Source: Paenibacillus amylolyticus (lineage in GTDB: Bacteria > Bacillota > Bacilli > Paenibacillales > Paenibacillaceae). Taken from it: a DNA stretch of 64,000 nucleotides. The stretch lies in assembly GCF_003719335.1 (NCBI RefSeq), contig NZ_RIAS01000020.1:1-64000 (forward strand). Direction: 5' to 3'. Shown one piece after another: positions 42,764-51,440 of this stretch. A program made the position numbers and the translations under genes. The notes beneath the pieces are model-generated. The model was not told the DNA's origin, searched no databases, and saw only the letters and a list, made by a program, of their open reading frames with translations. Every line of letters starts with the position of its first letter. Within the stretch, counting starts at the first letter, position 1.

Positions 42764-45220
42764 ATGCAGACCGTTAATGAACTAATTCAACGTATGACGG
42801 TAGAAGAAAAAGCGGCTTTAATGGCTGGTGTGGATTTTTGGAAAACAAATTCTATTCCGAGATTATCCATACCATCTATATATATGACGGATGGGCCTTG
42901 CGGCTTACGCAAACAAGGAGAGAAGGCAGACCATCTCGGTCTAAACAACAGCGAGCAGACAACATCATTTCCCACAGGAGTTACGCTTGCTGCCAGCTGG
43001 AACCGGGATAATATTCGTAAGATGGGTGCAGCTATAGCGAAGGAGTGTCACCATTTCGGGGTTAATCTTCTCCTTGGTCCTGCTGTTAACATTAAAAGAA
43101 ATCCCAAGTGCGGCAGAAACTTCGAATATTTCTCTGAAGACCCTTACCTCTCGGGAATTCTTGGCAGCGCTTTTGTCGAGGGTGTTCAAAATGAAGGGAT
43201 TGGAGTCTCCCTGAAACATTTCGCTGTAAACAACAACGAAAATTATCGTTTTATGGGAGATTCTGTATTGGATGAGCGTGCATTACGTGAGATCTATCTC
43301 AGAGCATTTGAACGAATTGTCAAAAACACAAAGCCAGTAACTGTAATGAGTGCATACAACAAGATTAATGGTGTCTTCTGTTCCGAAAATCACAGACTAT
43401 TAACTGAAATTCTAAGAGAAGAATGGGGTTTTGATGGTGCGGTTATCAGTGACTGGGGTGCAGTATCTGATCGGGTAGATGGCATTAAGGCGGGAATGGA
43501 TCTGGAGATGCCAGGTGATTGCGAATATTTTAGAAAGTCAATTATAGATACAGTTCATAGTGGTGAATTACCAATTTCTGCGCTGGATCAGTCGGTGAGC
43601 AATATTTTGAAGCTGATTCAGCGTACACACGATATTCAGTACGGCCTTGCATATGACAGAGAAGAACATCATAACCTGTCAGGTGAAATCGCAGCCGATA
43701 GTGCTGTCCTTATGAAAAACGATGGCATCCTGCCATTAGATTCGTCCCAAAACTATGCTGTCATCGGTGAATTGTTTGAGAAGATGCGTTTTCAGGGGGC
43801 CGGAAGCTCTTTGATCAACCCAAGCAAGCTTACTTCTCCAAAAACTGCTTTTGATCAACGCGGCATCCGCTACGATTATGCAAGTGGCTACAGAGAGTCC
43901 GAGTTTGAATCAGAACCGGAATATGTTAATTCAGCTATGGCAAAGGCACAGTCAGCGGATGTTGTTCTATTCTTCGCAGGACAAACCGATTATACAGAAA
44001 GTGAAGGGTATGACCGGGAGTCGATGACATTACCTGATAATCAACTTGCTCTTCTGCGCAAGCTGGTCCAGCTGAACAAAAAAATTGTTCTTGTATTATT
44101 TGGGGGTTCACCTGTCGAATTGCCTTTTGAAGATGAGGTTCATGCGATCTTGAATATGTACTTGCCTGGCCAAGCAGGAGGCGAAGCTGCGGCTCAACTC
44201 CTTTTCGGAGAAAAAAATCCTTCCGGGAAACTGGCGGAGACATGGATGAAAAGTTATACAGATGTACCCTTTGGTGAACAGTTTGTGCAACAGAAGTCCG
44301 AGCTTTACAAGGAATCTATTTACGTAGGCTATCGCTATTATGATTTTTTGCTGGGAGAGGGTGTGCGTTATCCATTTGGTCATGGACTTAGCTATACACA
44401 GTTTGCTTATGAATCGCTGCAAGTCCAGCAAGATTCAGAAACGTTCATAGTCACATGTGAAATCTCGAATACAGGGCAGATGGAGGGTGGAGAAATCATA
44501 CAGGTGTATGTTGCAAACCCAACCTCAGATGTGTTTAAGCCTACCAAGGAACTTCGTGCTTTTGGCAAAGTATATTTGAAGCCAGGTGAGAAAAAGCAAG
44601 TAAAAATGAGTTTTACCCTAAGCGACCTCGCTTACTATCATGTGGACCGGAAAGAGTGGGTTGTAGAAAATGGGGACTATCAGGTCTTGATTGCTGCTTC
44701 AGCAACCGATATTCGGTTGTCAGCCAGCCTGTCTATCACCAGCCAACCTGACATTGCAAGCCCGTATTCTCGCGAACAATTAAAGCATTACTTCTCTCCA
44801 CATTTGTTATCTCAAGTGAGTATGGAAGAATTCGAAGTTCTACTTGGGAGGAAAGTAACGAGATCATCTAATAAGGAATCAACGAAATATACTCTGGATT
44901 CCAGATTGGATGAATTGCGGGAATCCTTTATAGGGAATTTATTTTATACATTCGTTATCGGTATTGGCAAAAAACAGTTTAATCGATCACAAAAGATGCC
45001 TGAAGGTCCCGAGCGGGATATGCAGCGCAAAAATGGCATGTTTCTGATGAAAATGATGCCGAATAACAGCATTCGTTCCATGTCCGTGTCCAGTACAGGC
45101 CGTTTTGGCTACCATATCGCAGCAGGGCTGATTGACTTGCTGAATGGTCAGATCATGCAAGGCATCAAACGCATGCTTCGAAAAGAACGTTTGTCCCCTC
45201 TGCCGAAGGACCAGAAGTGA
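42764..45220 (+). CDS. Glycoside hydrolase family 3 (beta-glucosidase type), second copy
   Basis: An 818-residue cytoplasmic GH3 enzyme clearly related to the one at 35555. The nucleophile is Asp230 (GAVISDWGAVSDR), with KHFAVNNNE at about 151-159, a GH3 C-terminal domain and a fibronectin-III-like domain ending near 660. The tail (about 705-800) differs from the first GH3: it has YTLDSRLDELRESFIG, a longer helical insert and FLMKMMPNNSIRSMSVSSTGRFGYHIAAGLIDLLNG. The ribosome site is AGGGAGAAGG; a TACAAT lies at 42718. It is the first gene of an operon with an epimerase-type protein and a GH78 enzyme, which suggests stepwise removal of glucose and rhamnose. Confidence 0.93.
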   Translation: MQTVNELIQRMTVEEKAALMAGVDFWKTNSIPRLSIPSIYMTDGPCGLRKQGEKADHLGLNNSEQTTSFPTGVTLAASWNRDNIRKMGAAIAKECHHFGVNLLLGPAVNIKRNPKCGRNFEYFSEDPYLSGILGSAFVEGVQNEGIGVSLKHFAVNNNENYRFMGDSVLDERALREIYLRAFERIVKNTKPVTVMSAYNKINGVFCSENHRLLTEILREEWGFDGAVISDWGAVSDRVDGIKAGMDLEMPGDCEYFRKSIIDTVHSGELPISALDQSVSNILKLIQRTHDIQYGLAYDREEHHNLSGEIAADSAVLMKNDGILPLDSSQNYAVIGELFEKMRFQGAGSSLINPSKLTSPKTAFDQRGIRYDYASGYRESEFESEPEYVNSAMAKAQSADVVLFFAGQTDYTESEGYDRESMTLPDNQLALLRKLVQLNKKIVLVLFGGSPVELPFEDEVHAILNMYLPGQAGGEAAAQLLFGEKNPSGKLAETWMKSYTDVPFGEQFVQQKSELYKESIYVGYRYYDFLLGEGVRYPFGHGLSYTQFAYESLQVQQDSETFIVTCEISNTGQMEGGEIIQVYVANPTSDVFKPTKELRAFGKVYLKPGEKKQVKMSFTLSDLAYYHVDRKEWVVENGDYQVLIAASATDIRLSASLSITSQPDIASPYSREQLKHYFSPHLLSQVSMEEFEVLLGRKVTRSSNKESTKYTLDSRLDELRESFIGNLFYTFVIGIGKKQFNRSQKMPEGPERDMQRKNGMFLMKMMPNNSIRSMSVSSTGRFGYHIAAGLIDLLNGQIMQGIKRMLRKERLSPLPKDQK

Positions 45221-45257
45221 CTACACCTTAAACCACGAACATACAGGAGGAAACAAC

Positions 45258-46793
45258 ATGAGTCAGCGCATGATCAGCAAAAAACGTGTTTTTATTACTG
45301 GTGCATCCGGTGGTATGGGACAGGAAAGCTTGAAAAGAATGGTCAAAGACAGCCATTTGTATGACATTGTTACTTTGTGTCTGGATACGGAAAAGGATCG
45401 TAAGGCCCTGGAGCCGTATCAAGAATTGAAAGAAGTAACCATAAAGTATGGAGACATACTGGATTATGAAAAGGTGCTTGAATGTGTCAAAGACGTAGAT
45501 TTGATTCTTCACATTGCTGCATTTGTGTCACCTGCTGCAGATTATTTCCCCAAGAAAGCTATGGAAATTAATTACGGTGCCGTCAAAAATCTGGTGAGTG
45601 CTATATACGAACATGGCCAAGAGGAACATACCAAGCTGGTATTTATCGGAACCATCGCAGAAACCGGCGATCGCATGCCACCTATCCATTGGGGGCGAGT
45701 AGGTGATCCCCTTAAACCAAGCATGTTTGACTATTATGCCGTTTCTAAAATTGCAGCCGAGCGTCTTGTGATTGAATCCGGACTCAAATACTGGGTAAGC
45801 CTGCGTCAAACCGGAATTATGGGACCCGCCATGAGTAAAATTATGGATGCGATTATGTTTCACAACTGTCTGGACAACGTCCTGGAGTATGTATCAGACC
45901 GTGACTCTGGCAGAATGATGGAGAATTTGTGCAATTATGAGTTTACAGGCAAGCTGCCCGAGGATTTCTGGTGTCATGTTTACAATATAGGAGGCGGGGA
46001 ATCCTGCCGTGTCAGTACCTATGAGATGTACCAAAAACTATACGGGGCAATTGGTTTCAAAAACCTTGACCATGTGATTAATCCGAAGTGGTATGCCACT
46101 CGTAATTTTCACGGACAGTATTACCTCGATTCGGACAAGCTAAACGATTATTTGCATTTCCGTCAGGACGGGATGGATTATTTTTATCGTTGTTACCTTG
46201 AAAATCTGGGTTCTCAGGCAACGGCAGCGAAAATTCTGTGTAAACTTCCGTTTGGCGAACGAATCATGGGAACTGTCATGAAAAAAATGTTTGAAAAACC
46301 GGCCCGAACGGAACATGGCACACTGCGGTTCATTGAAGAAAATGTGGAAGACCACATTGATGCGTATTGGGGCAGTAAAGAGGCATGGAACAGCATACCT
46401 GATAAATTAAGCGAGTTCCAGCATTTCAAAGACTGGAACACCGTAGTTCATATTGATCATGGATACGATGACACCAAACCTGAGCGGGATCTCGGAATTG
46501 ATGACGTAAAGTCGGCCGCTGCATTTCGGGGAGGACAATGTTTGTCCTCAGAGATGGAAAAAGGAAACTGGAGAAATAAGTTGAGTTTTACATGTGCATT
46601 TGGACATACATTCCAAGCCAGTCCGAAGCTGGTGCTGCATGCTGGTCATTGGTGCCCTGAATGTGAACGTGAGAGTTGGAATTATGCTGAACGTGCAAAA
46701 GTAGATCCATTTTTTGCTCAAGTATGGACTCCGTTACATGCTCCGAATGAGACCAGAGTTTATAAAAAAATAGTTTCTGAGCTAGATGTATAA
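45258..46793 (+). CDS. NAD-dependent epimerase-type SDR fused to a zinc-finger-like tail
   Basis: A 511-residue protein from the ATG behind AGGAGG; a longer frame overlaps the GH3 gene and lacks a site. Residues about 8-340 form an extended SDR with GASGGMG (15-21) and catalytic Tyr160/Lys164 (YYAVSK). The last 90 residues carry GGQCLSS (Cys428), FTCAFGHTF (Cys446, His450) and GHWCPECERE (Cys466, Cys469), a treble-clef-like zinc-binding pattern unusual for an SDR. It may oxidise or epimerise a glycosyl group or a sugar released by its GH3 and GH78 neighbours. The role of the zinc tail is unknown. It is in the middle of the operon. Confidence 0.85.
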   Translation: MSQRMISKKRVFITGASGGMGQESLKRMVKDSHLYDIVTLCLDTEKDRKALEPYQELKEVTIKYGDILDYEKVLECVKDVDLILHIAAFVSPAADYFPKKAMEINYGAVKNLVSAIYEHGQEEHTKLVFIGTIAETGDRMPPIHWGRVGDPLKPSMFDYYAVSKIAAERLVIESGLKYWVSLRQTGIMGPAMSKIMDAIMFHNCLDNVLEYVSDRDSGRMMENLCNYEFTGKLPEDFWCHVYNIGGGESCRVSTYEMYQKLYGAIGFKNLDHVINPKWYATRNFHGQYYLDSDKLNDYLHFRQDGMDYFYRCYLENLGSQATAAKILCKLPFGERIMGTVMKKMFEKPARTEHGTLRFIEENVEDHIDAYWGSKEAWNSIPDKLSEFQHFKDWNTVVHIDHGYDDTKPERDLGIDDVKSAAAFRGGQCLSSEMEKGNWRNKLSFTCAFGHTFQASPKLVLHAGHWCPECERESWNYAERAKVDPFFAQVWTPLHAPNETRVYKKIVSELDV

Positions 46794-46820
46794 TATTTTG
46801 ACAAGGCAGGAGAGGCCTCA

Positions 46821-49418
46821 ATGTTAATGCTATCTTCCATCAAGATCAACGGATTGGAATCCGGCTGTATTACAGATCATGCACCCATGATTTCGTTTGC
46901 ACTTTCTTCGGATCGAGCTGGAGAAAAGTTGCATGAAGCCATCATTGAAGTCGGTGACTGGCGTGTGACCACCTCAGATCAGATTAACAATCTTTACACG
47001 GGGCCGCTAAAACCGCATACGGAATACCATGTCAGGATCATAGCAACTGGAACCAGTGGAGAACAGGCAGAGCAGTTTGCTTTATTCAAGACAGGCAGAA
47101 TGGGTACAAAATGGTCTGCTCAATGGATTACCGATATGTCTTACGATTTCCCTAAAAAGGTTTCTCCTGTACCTATGACATTTCGCCGTAACTTTGAACT
47201 CACACGGACGGTGACAAGGGCGTGGATCAACGTAACGGCGCTGGGGGTATATGAACTTACTCTGAATGGTGAAAAGGTGGGGAAAGATTATTTTGCTCCA
47301 GGGTTCACTTCATATGATCATCAGATCCAGTACCAGACCTATGATGTTACACATCAACTGAAATCATCGAACGCAGTCACAGCTGTAGTAGCGGGGGGAT
47401 GGGCTGTCGGTTCATTCAATTATGTTCGTAAAAATAAAATTAGTGCTGATCGTCAAGCATTATTATTGGAACTGTACATCGAGTATACAGACGGTACATC
47501 AGATTTAATCGTTACCGATCCAACGTGGGAAGTTACTCTGAATGGAAACTATCGTATGGCAGAATGGTATGACGGGGAACATTATGATGCCACCATTGAT
47601 CTTAACCATGTACATTGGAAGCCGGTAGATGTAACCCACCCTCGCAAAAATCCGGAATTATTAGCTCAGTATGGTTTGCCCGTGCGTGTACAGGAAGAAT
47701 TGAAACCGATATCCCGCTCAATAGCGCCGAGTGGTGAAATCATCTATGATTTTGGTCAAAACTTTGCAGGCGTTATCCAAGCCAAAATTGTGGGGAATCA
47801 CAATCAAAAGGTTGTGTTTCGACACGCTGAAGTATTGGTAGATCAGGAACTATTCGTAAAATCTTTGCGTACCGCGAAGGCTGCTGCGACATATGTTTGT
47901 CTGGAAGGAGAGCAAACGTATTCACCTCGGTTGACTTATATGGGATTTCGTTATGTTGGTTTGACCGGGATAGATCCGGACCAGATTGAACTTTCGGCTT
48001 ATGTACTACATTCTGATTTCAAGGAGATTGGTCATTTTTCATGTTCCAATCCACTCTTAACACAGCTTCAGAGTAACATCCGTTGGGGAGGACGCTCCAA
48101 CTTTGTTGATATTCCAACAGACTGTCCGCAACGGGATGAACGTCAGGGATGGACAGGGGATATTGCTGTTTTTGCTTCAACGGCTTGTTTCAACTTCGAC
48201 ATGAGCCGATTCTTTGATAAATGGTTGATGGATATGCGAGCAGAGCAATCCAAAGGTGGCGGATTTCCTATGGTTATTCCCCGAGGTGGAGATCACTGGC
48301 CTGCAATGGCTAATTCATGTTGGGGAGACAGCAGTATTCTGGTCCCTTGGGCTGAATACTTGGCACGCGGCAATAAACAGGTTCTTGAAAAACAATATGT
48401 TTCCATGAAGAAATTTCTAAAAGCAGCGAAATGGTGGTCTTCTTTCCTAGCAGTCTCGCCTGCTGATCGTTATGTTTGGCGTTTCCCGTTCCATTTTGGT
48501 GACTGGGCTGCACCGGAAGGAGATGCCAAAGCATGGATTAAAAAAGGGAAATGGGTAGGCACCGCTTATTTCGCTAACTCGTGTGGCATTATGGCAAAGA
48601 TCGCTTCCATTCTAGGGCACACCGAAGATGTATCCTATTACTACGATTTAAGAAAAAAAATTATCACCGCGTACCGGAACGTATTTACTGATAAACAGGG
48701 GAATATGAAAGAAGAATTTCAGACGGCCTATGTGCTCCCCCTTCATTTCGGCATGACGGAAGGTGAGGAAACAAAGCAAATGGTGAATAATTTGACTCGA
48801 TTAATTCACGAAGCGGGAAATCACCTTACAACAGGCTTTACCGGAACCCCTTATCTACTGTTTGCCCTGTCTGACAATGGACAGCTTGACGCAGCATATG
48901 AACTGCTGTTACAGGAGGAATGTCCATCCTGGCTATACGAGGTGAAGGCTGGCGGGACAACGATCTGGGAGCGCTGGGATGCACTGAGACCTGATGGAAC
49001 TGTAAATATTGAAGAACTAAGCGGCAATAAATCTGCAGAAGAATCGAATGGGGGAATGGTTTCCTTTAATCATTACGCGAATGGAGCTGTGGGCGATTGG
49101 CTTTATAAAAGGCTTGCAGGTTTGGAGTCCACCAGCGGCGGATATCAGACTTTCCGAGTCGCTCCTATGATTGGAGGAGGCATTACTTGGGCTAAAGCTT
49201 CTACGATAACCCCTTATGGCCTGGCGAGTGTAGACTGGAAACGGGATGAACATCAATTCCATGTCGAGGTTACAGTCCCCGTTTCTACAACATGCTCTTT
49301 ACACATGCCCAATGGAGAGATACACATTTTGACGAGTGGACAGCACAGCTTCCGATGCTCCTTGAATACAAATGCTCCTGTAAAAAAAAGTTATAAAGAG
49401 CAAATCGTTGTACATTAA
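46821..49418 (+). CDS. Alpha-L-rhamnosidase, GH78
   Basis: An 865-residue cytoplasmic enzyme with the multi-domain GH78 layout: an N-terminal fibronectin-like part, a beta-sandwich domain (WINVTALGVYELTLNGEKVG), an (alpha/alpha)6 barrel and a C-terminal beta domain (NHYANGAVGDWLYKRLAGLE, GYQTFRVAPMIGGGITWAKA). The signature TDCPQRDERQGWTGD includes the general-acid region with Glu440. It should remove terminal alpha-L-rhamnose from glycosides. A CAGGAGAGG ribosome site precedes the ATG. It is the last gene of the operon begun by the second GH3 gene and ends at a terminator. It has no extra helical tail, unlike the second GH78 enzyme here. Confidence 0.94.
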   Translation: MLMLSSIKINGLESGCITDHAPMISFALSSDRAGEKLHEAIIEVGDWRVTTSDQINNLYTGPLKPHTEYHVRIIATGTSGEQAEQFALFKTGRMGTKWSAQWITDMSYDFPKKVSPVPMTFRRNFELTRTVTRAWINVTALGVYELTLNGEKVGKDYFAPGFTSYDHQIQYQTYDVTHQLKSSNAVTAVVAGGWAVGSFNYVRKNKISADRQALLLELYIEYTDGTSDLIVTDPTWEVTLNGNYRMAEWYDGEHYDATIDLNHVHWKPVDVTHPRKNPELLAQYGLPVRVQEELKPISRSIAPSGEIIYDFGQNFAGVIQAKIVGNHNQKVVFRHAEVLVDQELFVKSLRTAKAAATYVCLEGEQTYSPRLTYMGFRYVGLTGIDPDQIELSAYVLHSDFKEIGHFSCSNPLLTQLQSNIRWGGRSNFVDIPTDCPQRDERQGWTGDIAVFASTACFNFDMSRFFDKWLMDMRAEQSKGGGFPMVIPRGGDHWPAMANSCWGDSSILVPWAEYLARGNKQVLEKQYVSMKKFLKAAKWWSSFLAVSPADRYVWRFPFHFGDWAAPEGDAKAWIKKGKWVGTAYFANSCGIMAKIASILGHTEDVSYYYDLRKKIITAYRNVFTDKQGNMKEEFQTAYVLPLHFGMTEGEETKQMVNNLTRLIHEAGNHLTTGFTGTPYLLFALSDNGQLDAAYELLLQEECPSWLYEVKAGGTTIWERWDALRPDGTVNIEELSGNKSAEESNGGMVSFNHYANGAVGDWLYKRLAGLESTSGGYQTFRVAPMIGGGITWAKASTITPYGLASVDWKRDEHQFHVEVTVPVSTTCSLHMPNGEIHILTSGQHSFRCSLNTNAPVKKSYKEQIVVH

Positions 49419-49447
49419 GTTAGTCCAGAGAACGGTCTACGTAATGA

Positions 49448-49466
49448 AGTCGCCTGTATGGCGGCT
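49448..49466 (+). terminator. Intrinsic terminator of the GH3-SDR-GH78 operon
   Basis: Stem AGTCGCC/GGCGGCT (7 bp, one T-G pair), loop TGTAT, then TTTTTT. Confidence 0.8.
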
Positions 49467-49506
49467 TTTTTTACGATCAGCTTTTTCATCTATAAGTTAA
49501 GAAAAC

Positions 49507-49560
49507 GCTATTCACCCTTTGTATTGCATTATATCCCGCAGACTTGTATGCGCTTACAAT
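49507..49560 (+). promoter_or_regulatory. Shared activator-type promoter, site 3 (ABC importer)
   Basis: GCTAT at 49507 and ATTAT at 49528 start 21 bp apart; TACAAT at 49555 starts 27 bp after the second box. Flanks match sites 2 and 5 (CGCTATT, CCTTTGTATTGC, TTATATCCC). The -10 overlaps a cre site. Confidence 0.82.
49544..49559. promoter_or_regulatory. CcpA cre site overlapping the importer -10 box
   Basis: TTGTATGCGCTTACAA is a near-perfect palindrome; its reverse strand fits WTGNAANCGNWNNCW exactly. It overlaps the -10 of the ABC operon, so CcpA would block transcription when a preferred sugar is present. Confidence 0.85.
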
Positions 49561-49604
49561 AAATCCATTAATACTATTCTACATCAGACATGAGGAGGTC
49601 TCAT

Positions 49605-50534
49605 ATGGAGTTGGCAGCCCCAAAAAAGGACAAAGTGAAAATCAATAGACGAGGAGATCGCTGGCAGCTCTACTTAATGTTAAGCCCCGCCGTGCTATTG
49701 GTTCTTGTATTTGTCTACATGCCCCTGGGCGGACTAGTCATGGCGTTTCAGGATTACAAACCTTATCTGGGGATAATGGGGTCCGAATGGGTAGGTATGG
49801 AACATTTCAAATTTCTATTTGAATATCCAGATAGCGTGCAGGTCATCTGGAATACACTTCGGATCGCGGTGTTAAAACTGGTTTTTGGTTTTATTTCGAC
49901 GATGGGCTTTGCACTGCTGATTAATGAAGTCCGCCGCAAAGTATTAAGAAGTACTGTTCAAACATTTGTTTTTCTCCCACACTTTCTCTCATGGGTTGTT
50001 CTAGGCGGTATTTTTATTGAGCTGCTTAACCCGGACAGCGGTCTTATTAATCAGGCACTGCAGGCATTAGGACTCAACCCCATCTTCTTCCTGGGTGATA
50101 ACAACTGGTTTCTGTTTACAGTGGTATCGAGTGAAGTATGGAAAGAGTTCGGATATGGTTCCATCATTTTCCTCGCGGCCATAGTCGGAATCAATCCAGC
50201 ACTGTATGAAGCAGCACAGATTGATGGAGCAGGCAAATGGAAACAGATGTTGCATATCACTTTGCCATCTCTAATTCCAACAATAGCTGTGGTACTAACA
50301 CTTTCACTCAGTCAAATACTGAATGCAGGCTTTGATCAAATCTTTAATTTGTATAACCCTCTGGTGTATGAAAAAGGTGATATCATCGATACTTTTGTTT
50401 ATCGGATCGGTCTGATTGATGGTAACTACAGCTTCTCTACTGCAATCGGTTTATTCAAATCCATTGTCAGCCTGATTTTAATTCTGGGTGCATACCGGAT
50501 TGCCTACAAAGTAGCTGACTATAAAATTTTCTAA
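49605..50534 (+). CDS. Sugar ABC importer permease, LplB-like
   Basis: A 309-residue permease with six membrane helices, starting at the ATG behind AGGAGG (a start five codons earlier has no room for a site). The ATPase-contact EAA loop is YEAAQIDGAGKWKQMLHITLPSLIP. The N-terminus DRWQLYLMLSPAVLLVLVFVYMPLGGLVMAFQDYKP is typical of the LplB/YtcP (CUT1) group in Paenibacillus, which import oligosaccharides from plant polymers. It forms the importer with the next permease and lipoprotein. No ATPase gene is present; such systems share a general MsmX-type ATPase. Confidence 0.95.
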   Translation: MELAAPKKDKVKINRRGDRWQLYLMLSPAVLLVLVFVYMPLGGLVMAFQDYKPYLGIMGSEWVGMEHFKFLFEYPDSVQVIWNTLRIAVLKLVFGFISTMGFALLINEVRRKVLRSTVQTFVFLPHFLSWVVLGGIFIELLNPDSGLINQALQALGLNPIFFLGDNNWFLFTVVSSEVWKEFGYGSIIFLAAIVGINPALYEAAQIDGAGKWKQMLHITLPSLIPTIAVVLTLSLSQILNAGFDQIFNLYNPLVYEKGDIIDTFVYRIGLIDGNYSFSTAIGLFKSIVSLILILGAYRIAYKVADYKIF

Positions 50535-50545
50535 GGTGGGATCTT

Positions 50546-51421
50546 ATGCAAGTGATGTCTACGCCTCAGCGCTGGTTTCAGACATTTAATAATGTACTCA
50601 TGATATTACTAGCACTAATTTGTGTTGTACCATTGCTACATGTTGCTGCCATATCGCTAAGTTCAACAGAAGCCGTTATGGCAAACAGAGTTACTTTTTT
50701 CCCGATCGATATTACCTTTAACTCCTATCTGAAAGCACTTGAGAATCCCGCTTTCCTGCCAGCGATATGGATTTCAATACAGCGTACCGTGCTAAGCCTG
50801 GTGCTCGGACTTATGATCAACTGTATGGCAGCTTATGTGTTATCCAAAGGCGGCGGGAGGGACGGCATCGCTGGATACAAACTGTTTGTAAGTCTGTTTG
50901 TGGTTGCGATGTTGTTTAATGGCGGGCTAATTCCTACCTATCTGCTCGTCACCAAAATTGGCTTGTATAATTCCGTCTGGGCACTTGTGCTTCCAGGTTT
51001 GGTCAACGTATTTTATCTCGTTCTCATCATGAATTTTTTCAAAGCATTACCGAAGGAGATCGAAGAATCTGCTTTTATGGACGGAGCCAATCATTGGCAG
51101 GTGTTCTTCAATATGTTTCTGCCGCTATCCTTGCCTGTCCTTGCAACTGTAGGCCTATTTATGGTGGTGAACGATTGGAATGAATGGTTTGCGGGCTCCA
51201 TTTATATGAGGGGAGACAATGTACCACTCAGTACGCTCCTCAAATCTCTAATTGCTGTACCGGTTGTCGATGCCAGCAATGTGAATGACATTGCGAAGAT
51301 TAACAATCGTTCTATTCGGGCAGCTCAGGTCTTAATTGGGGCTATACCGATTTTGCTCATCTATCCTGTGCTTCAAAAGTTTTTTACAGCCGGGATTGTT
51401 ATCGGTGCAGTAAAAGAATAA
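50546..51421 (+). CDS. Sugar ABC importer permease, LplC-like
   Basis: A 291-residue permease with six membrane helices. The EAA loop is EIEESAFMDGANHWQVFFNMFLPLSLPVLAT. The C-terminal IRAAQVLIGAIPILLIYPVLQKFFTAGIVIGAVKE is the classic LplC/YtcP ending. The ribosome site is AAGGTGGG, 11 nt after the first permease gene, so both are translated from one transcript. It pairs with the LplB-like permease to form the membrane channel. Confidence 0.95.
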   Translation: MQVMSTPQRWFQTFNNVLMILLALICVVPLLHVAAISLSSTEAVMANRVTFFPIDITFNSYLKALENPAFLPAIWISIQRTVLSLVLGLMINCMAAYVLSKGGGRDGIAGYKLFVSLFVVAMLFNGGLIPTYLLVTKIGLYNSVWALVLPGLVNVFYLVLIMNFFKALPKEIEESAFMDGANHWQVFFNMFLPLSLPVLATVGLFMVVNDWNEWFAGSIYMRGDNVPLSTLLKSLIAVPVVDASNVNDIAKINNRSIRAAQVLIGAIPILLIYPVLQKFFTAGIVIGAVKE

Positions 51422-51440
51422 TTCCATTGGGGGGAAAAGT

